64,000 nt of DNA from Onchocerca lupi. Its lineage: Eukaryota > Nematoda > Chromadorea > Rhabditida > Onchocercidae. The translations under genes were made by a program, and so were the position numbers. The notes under the pieces are model-generated. The model had not been told where the DNA came from, searched no databases, and worked only from the letters and a program-made list of their open reading frames with translations. Shown piece after piece: positions 37,445-48,053 of this stretch; positions within the stretch are counted from its first letter, which is position 1; each line of letters starts with the position of its first letter. The DNA lies in the NCBI GenBank assembly GCA_028564675.1, contig JAOVVO010000465.1, forward strand, positions 1 through 64,000, written 5' to 3'.

Positions 37445-40400
37445 ATGGAACAGCAATATAGTTCATTATTGCCAAGAGAACAATGGTCTTCCCCGGTCGA
37501 TTTTATAATGTCCTGTATCGGATATGCCATTGGTCTTGGTAATGTGTGGCGATTTCCATACTTATGCTATCAAAATGGTGGAGGTTTGTTTGTTGACCTT
37601 TTCCGGATATTATATCATTTAAAATTTTATAGTACATTTCACAACTGAAAATCATTAATTATAAAATTTTTGAAATCAATTAAAAATGCAAGTTTATTAT
37701 TGTCAACATAGTTGATAAGTGATACGATTCAGATGCTGTACTATGCTTCATAGATGTATCAAATCGATAAAGATCTGTTTTATCAAATCAGCTTATTGAA
37801 AAAAAAAGAAAAAAAAAGAGTAAATTCGAGGGCAATGAAGAATTTAAATTAATCCAGAATGCAATTTTATCAGCAATCAAGCAAATCAATTATCAACCAA
37901 GATTAATTATTGTGCAAGATGAAGCGATTTCAAATTTTCGCTTATTTTTACTCACACCCAGTTAGATTTTTTAAAAAAAAAGATCAAATAACCAATAATT
38001 TTACCAATTTTAATTTTCCAATTTAATGATAAAGAGTATTTATATTGACTATAATTGCTCTCCGAAAGAAGCATATCATTCATTTTTTCATCTTTCAATT
38101 TTTTTTTTTTTTTTACTTCATTATCAGGTGCATTTTTGATACCATATGTGATATCGCTTGTATTTTGTGGAGCACCTCTTTTCATCCTGGAAACAACATG
38201 GGGTCAACTGTTGAGCATTGGTGGACTTGGGATGTTCAAAATTTGTCCAATTTTCAAAGTAATAATTTTAATCTTTGATCTGAAATTTTTATGGATTTCG
38301 ATTAGTTTACTCAATTTCAAGTTTTTCATTATAAAAGTTCATCATCACTGTGATTACAATTTTATAGGGTGTTGGGATAGCAGCTGCTGTTATGGCATTT
38401 TGGCTCAACATTTATTACATTGTAGTTTTAAGTTGGGCAATGTGCTATCTATTGGAATCACTTCGATTGGATTCAAATGTTCCTTGGCGAAGTTGTGACC
38501 ATATGTAAATTAAATCGACAAAGTTTTTCAAATTTTCAATTTTTTGTATTCAAAAGTTTGTATTATTGCAACGGAAGAAACTAATAAATTCTTCTTCACT
38601 CGCAATAAAAATAATTCATTTGAAAAGACTGGAATAATAAAATCAATTAGAAATTCAAATTGTTTTATTATTGCTCAATAAAATTTGATATTTCTTAATT
38701 AGTTTAATTAATAGTTAAGAATTGATGAAATCAAAAAATATTTTGCAGATGGAACACTCCTCATTGTCGCAGTGAATATGAACGATTAACTTGCGAAAGT
38801 AACAAAACAATTGCGAATTATTTCCATGTGCAGGTTCCATAAAAACGATGTCTTTTTCCCAAATATTATTTCCTATTAATTTTAAGAATTTGGGTAAATG
38901 GATGTTAAGGGATATCCAGGAAAAAAAAAAGGATGTTTTAAGGAAAGATTCCATAAAGCAAAAAATTTTTAAAAAAATTCAGAAGAGGAGAAATTTCTAA
39001 ACAGAATATATGAAATTTGATGAATAAATACAAATAATATTTATGTAAAAATTGAACATTTCAGGTACTGACAAATGATCATTTGAACGAATATAGTAGA
39101 AAATTCTTCGTCGGTCCAAAATCAAATTGGACTATTTGTAGTGGTGATGATCTGAATGTACAGTCACCTGTCAAAGAATTCTGGGAGTTTGTTTATATTT
39201 CTTAAAATTAAATAAATGAGTTTTTCTTTTCCTTTTGGAAAACTTTTCTCAAAACTTATATCATTTCAAACTTTATTTCAGAAAAACTTCTGATTAAAAT
39301 AAAATTCCAGTTATCAAGTGCTTGGTATCAGTTCAGGAATCGAAGAACCGGTAGAATTACGTTGGAATCTTGCTCTCTATTTACTACTTGCTTGGATAAT
39401 ATGCTATCTATGCATCTTCAAGGGTGTTCGATGGACTGGAAAAGTTTATTTCATTAAATTAATTCTTCGGGAATTCTTTTTTAGAATACAATAATTGTTT
39501 GATAAAAATGAACATTGTCAAAGACAGCCATGAATGCATTATAACTTGCAGCATGCAAAATTTTCGGTGCAAAATGCTTTGAGAAGAATACAATGGAAAT
39601 TTTAATTATTTATTATTGTTTGATTGATTCACTGATAGATTATCAGTATCATTAATTGCAGATCGTTTATCTCACTGCATCATTTCCATACATAATGCTT
39701 ATTTGCTTGCTAATACGTGGATTAACACTGCCGGGCGCAGTTTTGGGCCTCGAATTCTACCTGAAACCAAATTTTGAAAAGCTTCTCGAGAGTAAAGTAT
39801 GGGTGGATGCTGTCACACAAGTTTTCTTTTCATATGGTCTTGGTCTTGGCGCTCTTGTCGCACTTGGTAGTTACAATTCGTATCATAATAATATCTATAG
39901 GTATATTATAGTCTTCTATATTCTGGGTATTATCGCTAAATTATCATTTTTATCATTTTGGAAAGTCAAATTTCTCTCAAATTTATTATCGCTAAATTAT
40001 CATTTTTATCATTTTGGAAAGTTAAATTTCTCTCAAATTTATAGACAATCATTGACAATATGTTTTATAAATAGCGCTACAAGCGTTTTCGCTGGCTTTG
40101 TCATCTTTTCATTCATCGGCTTCATGGCTGTTGAACAAGGCAAACCCGTTGAAGAGGTTAATATTCGAATGTTATTTTAATTGTAAATTCAATTGAAAAC
40201 TTTTACTTCAACGATTGATGAATGGCAAACCACGAACAAAATCTTTATTGAAAATTTTTTAGTAGATTTTGATAAGTTTACCTCGTATATGGACTGAAGT
40301 TTCAATTAAATTTAGAGTTCCAGTAAATTTATTCAATCCTTAACAATATTTTGTGAAATTTTTGTTGGATAAGAATGATTTTAGGTAGCGAAATCCGGTC

Positions 40401-43048
40401 CAGGCCTTCTTTTTCTGGCTTATCCATCCGGAATCTTGCAACTACCCTATACAAATGTTTGGTCAATCCTCTTCTTTACAATGGTTTTATTTTTGGGCAT
40501 CGATTCACAAGCAAGTTATTATAACATCCGAATTCAAATTAGACTTAATAATATTTCAAATTATCACTTATACTTTGCTTTACATAAAACTTGCGAAATT
40601 TGCTCAAATAGAAGTTAATCAATGAACAGATTAATACTTCACTGTATAGTATGTCATTATTCATTTTCATATTTATTTTATTTCGAATTCTATTTCCAAT
40701 TTAATCATTAAATTTCGACAAAAATAATAAGCATATATGGATTATTTATTAAGCGTTTATTTATTTATTTTTTTTTTTAGTGATGCATAAAGCATATATT
40801 TTAACAAAATTATAGCGCAATTGTCGTAGCAATATATCAGTGATAAGTAATGATATCAAATTCAGTTTTGTACAATGGAAGGCTTTTTCACAGCAGTGAT
40901 CGATGAATTTCCGCGTCTGATAAGAGCCAAGAGATATGGTCGTGAATTCTTTATACTCGGAGTATGTATTATAAGTTACTTATGTGGTTTAAGTACTGTT
41001 ACAAGAGTAAGTTTTTCTGAAAAGTTTGAAAAAATTTTTGCATTAGCGTGATGAAAATGTATAGCTTTGTTAAATTACGCATTGAAATATTTAATTGATT
41101 TTTGTTGAAATATTGCTGACATTTACTTTTTTTCTGATGATAAATTCTTGAAAAAAAAAAAAGATTGAAAAAAGTATAAAAAAATATTGATGAAAAGGAA
41201 ATTTTATTATCAATTGCAATTATTTTCACATTTCATAACAATGTAATCTAATCATCGAATTCAAGATTCAATTTGAAAAGAAAATCTTTAATCAAAAATT
41301 AATTTAAACTTTTCATACGACTATTTAATCGTTGAAAATATTAATAAGATAGAGATAGGTAGAATCTAGAAATTACTCCAAGAATTTTCAGGGCGGTTTC
41401 TATGTATTTCAATTGTTCGATTTCTATGCAGCATCTGGTTGGGCACTTCTGTGGCTTCTATTTTTTGAATGTATCGCCATTTCATGGTCTGTCGGTATGT
41501 ACACGAATTTAAAATTTTCTTAAATTAATTAAAAAAAAAAGAAAGAAAAAGTAATAATTAACTCAGAGAATGAAGTTCATTTTTCATTAGCGAGTGAATT
41601 TGGCTAATGATATATTCAGCAAGTTATAGGTGACAGTGATTGATTCTGGTTTTAAAGGCGCATTAAAATAGAAAATTGAGGATTAAAACTCAAAATTTGC
41701 AATTCTTGATTTGCTGAATTCCAAAAATATTTAGTTCAGGATGCTTAAAATTTGGATAATTCCAAGAGCCCTCATTTATCTAAGAAACTAAGAGAATATT
41801 TTTACGTCATTCCTTTACATCTTGCCATTCTTTATCAAGATTGAATCATGGAGAGTAAGAGCCTGAACATGGAAAGTTAAGTTTATAAATTTTCTATCCC
41901 AAGTTTGTCCAAGCAGGCTGCTCATTGCTTTAGGCATTGATCAATGGTATGAATACATCAGATCAATGGTGGGTTATTATCCAAGTCGATGGTGGAAGTT
42001 TTGTTGGGTTTACGCAACTCCCATTGTTTGTATGGTTAGTAATGCCTAAATTCTATTAACAAAGATTTAAATTTGAATTTTAAAGTTTACAGATCATCAG
42101 ATCTGTTGAAACTTGGACATTTTTTTCATTCTTTTTATTTATGTTTTCTTCTTCTTTATTAAATGAAGAAATAATTATATAATTACGATTACAAAATTCT
42201 TGAGCACAATAAGAGCTAGTTTTGTTTATGATTTAATAATTATTTGATGCAGCATATTAGGTGTGTAATATTCAAAATTCACGTAATTGTAATTAGATTT
42301 GGATTTTTAAACAATTTAATAGATCATTTTGTTTGTTTAAATCAAAAATGACAAGTCGTGGAATTAAATTTTATTTTAAAATTATATAAAATATATCTTA
42401 ATAATAGCGCTTGCAGAGTGTAATGATTTTTGGACTAGTAAAATACGAACCGTTGCGAATTGCTGCATACAATTACGATTATCCATTATGGGGTCATATA
42501 TTTGGATGGTTTCTTTCTCTTTCATCCATGCTTTGCATTCCAATTTATGGAATTTATTTATGGATTACCACCGATGGAACTTCTTCCGAAGTATATTCTG
42601 TCATATATATTTAAAGTCCATATCTGTTAATCTTATCAGGCTCTTTTAGTTTTTTTTCTTTTTTTTTCGGAATGAAGCTGATGGAGGTTTAAAAGAAAAT
42701 TGCTCAAAATAAATTGTTTAAAGTTGCCTCATATTTGATTACTATTGATTGTTTAGAGTTATCAGAATAATAGTTAGACCTATAATTTCGATCATTTACT
42801 CCATCTTTATGTTATTTTTTTTAAATTTCTAGCAGAATTTAGCAAGGCTTTTATTATAAAGCGTTTTGCTGATATAATACTTAAAATTCGTAATATAGTT
42901 CAACATCTACTTTATTTATTTATTTATTTTTTTGATAATTTCAAAGCCACTAATTTTTTCTTAGAAATTTGAAAAACTATTCCGGCCAAAGATACAAACT
43001 GCATTGGATTGCAATGCTGGACACGAATTAATGGAACGCGAAGAGTGA
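37445..43048 (+). CDS. Sodium-dependent neurotransmitter transporter, SLC6 family, GABA (GAT-1/SNF-11) type
   Basis: Fourteen exons: 37445-37583, 38128-38258, 38368-38504, 38749-38833, 39065-39186, 39311-39443, 39662-39900, 40045-40156, 40385-40510, 40866-41006, 41392-41494, 41934-42034, 42417-42590, 42965-43048. All phases agree, giving 608 aa, the usual SLC6 length. The ATG sits just before REQW and the first helix. Membrane helix 1 carries GYAIGLGNVWRFPYLC, with the unwound Na+/substrate site. The large extracellular loop has the C...WNT...C disulfide pair and SPVKEFW. Helices 6-8 contain VFFSYGLGLGALVALGSYNS and GIDSQFCTMEGF. Residue patterns are closest to GABA transporters of the GAT-1/SNF-11 group (INSATSVFAGFVIFS, ASGPGL-like KSGPGLLFLAYP). 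The role would be Na+/Cl- driven reuptake of GABA or a related solute at the plasma membrane. The intron after 40510 uses a GC donor. Substrate choice (GABA versus betaine) is inferred. Confidence 0.95.
39929..40040 (+). repeat. 56-bp tandem duplication in a transporter intron
   Basis: Two adjacent copies of a 56-bp unit (beginning ATTATCGCTAAATTATC) differ at one base. They fill most of the intron between the exons ending 39900 and starting 40045, so the intron roughly doubled in size recently. Confidence 0.9.
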
Positions 43049-43141
43049 TTCGTATTTGTGAGAAAAATTATAAATGTGATTTTCATTTCTTCAAAAAGTA
43101 ATTATTAGAAAAACGATTCTTAAATATTTCCGAAAACAATG

Positions 43142-43147
43142 AATAAA
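43142..43147 (+). promoter_or_regulatory. Candidate polyadenylation signal AATAAA for the transporter gene
   Basis: AATAAA begins 94 bases after the TGA of the transporter gene, a typical nematode 3' UTR length. Confidence 0.45.
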
Positions 43148-43911
43148 GAAAAAAAATTGGAAAGATTTGTCAAATACGCCATTATGTCCATTTAGGAGTT
43201 TCATATATCTTTTATCATCCGAAAATTGCTAACAGCAGAATGAAATGTTTCTATCAAACAGCCTAATAAATTCAATCCGAATAATTTCAAAAATTGAAAC
43301 AAATTCGTTAAGAAGTCGATGCTTTTGTCTTTATCTAGTTGTTATTTTTTTTTTTTTTAACGATTAAATTCCTTTGTACAATGCAATAAAAAAACTTAAT
43401 GATAATATATTCTCACAACCAATTTGTTATTTTTTTTTTTGATGAGCTAATCGAAATATTTGTTATTTTTATTTAAAAAAAAGATCAATCTACCTCGAAT
43501 TCTTGATTGAAATAACATTCGATGAAAAAATGAGATTGATAAATCCCATTTCTCTTGAAATGAGATTTATCAATTCCCATTTTCTGTTTTGCTTAATTTT
43601 ACACGCTATAGATATCCAGTCTTTTCAAAAAAATAATAAACAGGTTCATAATCAGTTGCAATATTCTGTATAATTTATCCAGATTTGTAATCAATTACAA
43701 TATTCTATACAATTTAACAACTTTATTAATTACTGTTCTCAAAATGTTCACAATATTTATTTCTTGTTATCTTCTAATAACAAACTATAAATTTTTGTGA
43801 TTGATGCTAATAACTTTGAGTGCTTCGAACTATTCATGTATTACATCAACTTGTTTTTTTAATTAATTAAATTTATGCGTATATGCGATAAATTATGTGT
43901 GTGTATCCGTT
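43148..43911. other. Intergenic, no gene seen
   Basis: 3' flank of the transporter gene up to the second duplication copy. Contains an approximate repeat of TTCTGTATAATTTATCCAGA/TTCTATACAATTTAAC near 43660-43720. Confidence 0.45.
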
Positions 43912-46809
43912 TAATATTTCATGCTCGATCGATTTTTGTGTTTTATTTCAAAATGAATGAACTTGTAAAAGTTCTTTTAGATTATAGTTTCAATATAAAG
44001 AAGTCGGTATTTAAACAATGTTTGTGTTTCAGCTGCTAAGCCTAAGAAGACTTTGGCCTATTTTAACTCATAACATTATTCATGATTTTATGAATTATTC
44101 AATGTTATGCTCACATAACTGTATATTTGGCTATTATTTTTTTTTTTATATTGGCCAGTGTATAAGTATGATTTATAATGATTTTCTTGTGTAGAAATCG
44201 TACAAGCATTACTCCGAACATTTTATTTCTTTATTTTCTGAAAAGGTTGATTAGCGTTTTAAGACAGAAATAGGCTTTAAGTCATTTTGAACAAAAACAA
44301 ATCCTGAAATGCCTATAGAAATGGAATTGTAATTGTGTGTTTACCAAACATTGTTAGAGCAAACAAATTCTACAAATAACGTTGTTGAACATACAAATAA
44401 TGATAATGTTTACAAATTTGCACTTAGAATTCGTATATTTATTAAAAATATATTATAGATTTGACTTTTTGAAGTGAAATTTCACTGATCTTATCATAAA
44501 CCATATCCAACAATAACTTATCACGATATTTAAGTTAAGAAAACTCTAGATACTATAACTTAGCTACTTGATAAATAAACTAAATTATAGATGCATTTAT
44601 CCATTTATTAGTTGTGATTGAATTCAATCAGACCGAAAAAAAAAAAAGATAAACAGTAGTGACAAATATGTAATTTTCATGCTCTCAAGGTAAAATTTCA
44701 GCACTTTTCCGGTTGTTGGAAACGAAAAACTGATTTAGTATTTTAGAAGTTTAAAAAATGAAAGAGAATGATAAAATCTTAAGATGAGAAATTCAAAAAG
44801 TCTTCCATTCACTTTATCAATCTTTTTCATCATTTTCTCCTAATTGTAACGATAAATATTAGTCAGTTCGAACTGGCATTATTTAAAGTACTTTGAAGTA
44901 CTAAGACGCCATTACGTGCATTGCCTTGAATCGATAAAATTAAGTTCTATTAAGTTTCATTTAATTTTTTCATATATTTTCATTGAATAATCATTCAATT
45001 CAACCATGAATACATAATTTTCTGAAAAACAAGAACACACCAAGCAGACAATAACAAATAGACACAGGAAAACTAACTAGTAATGACCACCGCTGCTCAG
45101 AAACTCATCTCCCCAAAACCTAATAAAAAACAGAACTAAAGATGTCTTTTCCTTTGGCTTTCTAGTTGGTAATGAAATTAATTTTGTCTGTACAGTATGT
45201 TTTGTTTTATTATGGGTTTTAATTACTTTTTTTTGGGTTGGTTCCACTTTTATTTTCTTTTTTCAAATGCTTATTAAAACTCTGACATGCTATTCGCAAG
45301 CTAATTTCTCTGTTAAAAGATGTCTGTTAGTCAGCCGATCATAATCATCGCAAATTTTGTGGCAATTTTTTTTGATTTTAAAATTAATCTAATTACCATT
45401 AACGTTGACAATCTGATGATATCAGTCAAATATCAACTCAAATTTAGCAATAATTATTTCCAAAAAAGAAATAAATGTCTCATTTGTTTATTTTCATTTA
45501 TTTTTCACTTTTTTGGATATTATCTCGCATTTTTATTTCCATTTTTATTTGCAGTTCGTACAATTCGAATCACTTCATCGGTGCTATCATTAATTAAAAT
45601 ATTCCAATTCCTTAACTTTAACATATAGTTTCTTATAATTATAAAACTTTACCATATAATTGTTATATAAAATCTTTTTTCATTTCTAGAATATCATATC
45701 ATTTTTCTCTTGGATAATGAAAGAATTGGAAGATTTTGATGATGATCTCACTTTAGATCAATGCAGTCACATGAGTTGTAGAAAAATTGAAATTAGAATT
45801 TAAAAAGTGGTGATAGGAAAGTATGAAAACGATTTAATAGGCATGTTGACATGAAAATTCTTCAAATGGAAGAAATTTCTATCACGAATTATGTAAATGA
45901 AAACATTTTTGTTTGTTCAGTTTGACAAATAGAATTTTCAAAGCAAATGAAGCAGTCGAAATGTATCAGGACAAATATCATATCTTATAAAATGATAAAA
46001 ATTGATGATTGTTTCAAAGAATGGTACTTAATCAAAATCGCCAAATCAATATCATCAAGCGCTCGATGCTTTTTGCGAAAAAATTATTCATCTTTCAATA
46101 CTAATAATTGTACTATACCAAAAAAGCTTCATATAAATGAATAATCAATGTTAGCAGATAAAAATAGAAGAAAAGAGGAAAAAACCGTAAAATTTAGCAA
46201 TCCAATAACATAGAAATAAAATATTACATAAATATCTCTTTATACTAAATTTTTTCACTTTTCCCTGTTTTGTGTGTCTGGCTGCAGTTAATCTATATAA
46301 ATATTCGTTTGTTCAAAATCTGAAATCTCCGAAAGTTTTTAAACATTCGCCTTATCTATATTAGTTCGAATCTTGGATATCAGAAAGTTCTTATCTGTTG
46401 CTTTGAAATTTTGACAAAACATTGTATTTGAATGCGTGCATGTTTTTATGCACACACTTTGCTGCAGCTCAGTCTGGATAAAAGGAAAAAAAGAAAAGAG
46501 AAAGCGCAAGTTTCTATTATTGAGGAAAAAATTTGGTAATTTAGAATTTGATTTGCAGTTGGTTGGATCGAAGATTGATTCCTGCTGTTGTGATTCGGCT
46601 AGATCAGCAATAGGTTGGGGAAGTTCTTGTATCTTGTGTAAAGAAATTAATGCTGTTTCAGAAAAGTTTTATTGATTGATGAAGGAGTGATTGTTTCGTA
46701 ACAAACAATTATCAGAGAATATCCAAGCAAATTGATCACTGGATTATTCTTTACTTTGTTGCTGGTAGAGAAGAATACTGTTCAAGTGAATTGCTGGATT
46801 GTTGCCACT
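43912..46809. repeat. Direct duplication, copy 2 (2.9 kb)
   Basis: Counterpart of 24535-27424 in the same orientation. The left 250-300 bases have drifted, including a different stretch around 44030-44060 and an extra piece near 44350 that copy 1 lacks. From about 44460 rightwards the sequence is nearly the same base for base. Beyond 46809 this copy continues smoothly into the rest of the Helitron-family element, whereas copy 1 breaks off, so this side looks ancestral at the right junction. Confidence 0.95.
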
Positions 46810-47454
46810 ATTGCATTGCTTTGAACTATCGAACTGAAACTCTTGGAACTCCGATTAGTTACTTTCACTTTGAAAGTTGGCATGAATTTTGTTGTTACGA
46901 TTTCTACACCGAGCGCTTAAGCAGAAGTTGAATTTGTTGATGATAGATAGGAAATGTTTTGAATCGGCAGTATATTGGCAAGAAAAATTTTTAATTTTTC
47001 CGCGCAACACATTCCTTTCGTTTCTCCATTAAATTTCAAAGCCTTAAAATAAAAACCCACCTCAGTTATAATGTTGGTGAAAGCATGTGGGCTCAAATTA
47101 TAATTATCAGCTGGGTTGTATCGGAATTTAAGGCCATTTTCATCGCGTGATTGCTGAATACGTAGTCGTATTTGACGCTAGTCGCCTGTTCTTCATTGAT
47201 TTCTTCCAGCCACTCTCAGCCTGTCGCGTTCATTCTGTTCAGAAGGAAGCAGATCTGTAGCTAAAAACACAGTCGACATGCTCGCAACCATGCATCCTCA
47301 GATCTGGCTACAGGTCGTCATGTTTGCATTTTAACCATTCTTTATCTTGTTCGTTCGCTGATGCCCGTTCTTCCTCAATTTAATTTGCAATTAATCGTAG
47401 CAATGATTCCGTTCAGCAAGTACGACGACCTAAGTTTGATCTTCTGCAAGACAT
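46810..47454 (-). pseudogene. N-terminal remnant of a Helitron Rep/helicase-type protein
   Basis: From an ATG at 47454 the minus strand reads MSCRRSNLGRRT, then EEERASANEQDKEW, and after stops and frame changes LRIQQSRDENGLKFRYNPAD, NYNLSPHAFTNIITEV and ALKFNGETKGMCCAEKLKI. This order (basic RR-NLGRR start, charged coiled region, NY-S-PH...M/I-TEV-C, then ALKF..E..GMCC) is typical of the N-terminus of Helitron-encoded helitron-like/PIF1 proteins in invertebrates. Several in-frame stops and at least one frame change make it non-functional. Confidence 0.8.
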
Positions 47455-47650
47455 TATTTGAATGAGCTAAAGCAGATCAATTGCGCCCGAATTGTCCCTC
47501 TAAATTATTTGAGAATATCCAAGCAAATTAATCACTGAATCATTCTTTCCTTTGTCATTTGTAGGGAAGAATAGAACTCCTTGACTGTCAATTTGCTGCT
47601 TTTGCTACGTCGATTTGTGTTATTGTAAAAACTGTCGCTGTATCGAAGTA

Positions 47651-47742
47651 GAAACTCCGAACTTAACTGTTTGTTTGTTGAACTCAAATTGTTGCTAGAA
47701 ATTCCGAACTTAACTGTTTGTTTGTTGAACTCAAATTGTTGC
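47651..47742. repeat. 47-bp tandem duplication inside the Helitron copy
   Basis: Two copies of a 45-base block containing CCGAACTTAACTGTTTGTTT lie 47 bases apart, with one mismatch. Confidence 0.85.
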
Positions 47743-48053
47743 GAATTTGAATTGATTCCCCTCCAAAATCCGAACCTTTTAAATCATTTGTGGCTCCTTC
47801 TTTCCTAGTCTCCAAGAGTTGCCTTATAATTGGTTGACCTCACTTTGTTCATTCATTAATCGAAGTATTTTGGCGGAAACATATTTATTGTTATGGAGAG
47901 GCAAAAAAAAAAAAAAAAGTGGGTGTATCTATATGGGAACACGCGTCTCTTTAAATGCAACGTTGTTTCAAAATTTCAGACCAGTCGATGAAGAACTTTC
48001 GGAGATTTAAGATTTATAATAGCAAACACTTACATTTTTATATATATAGATTA

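Larger units (their letters stand above)
46278..48053. mobile_element. Longest Helitron-family copy (about 1.8 kb) with both ends
   Basis: The left end carries TTAATCTATATAAATATTCG and the right end TTACATTTTTATATATATAG followed by ATTA, an inverted pair. The interior contains a decayed Helitron protein fragment on the minus strand and a 47-bp tandem duplication (47651-47742). The left 0.5 kb is shared with duplication copy 1. The end structure alone would also suit a MITE, so the Helitron label rests on the coding remnants here and in the 53.9- and 11.9-kb copies. Confidence 0.75.

Noticed and set aside
38045..38498. Alternative open frame of 147 codons over the second and third transporter exons.
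   Set aside because: It starts in the preceding intron, reads through an intron and shifts out of the conserved SLC6 frame; the spliced model is clearly right.
41916..41933. Upstream acceptor (AAGCAG) for the twelfth transporter exon.
   Set aside because: Using it puts a TAG in frame at once; the next acceptor (GCTTTAG) keeps the phase and the conserved GIDQWYEYI segment.
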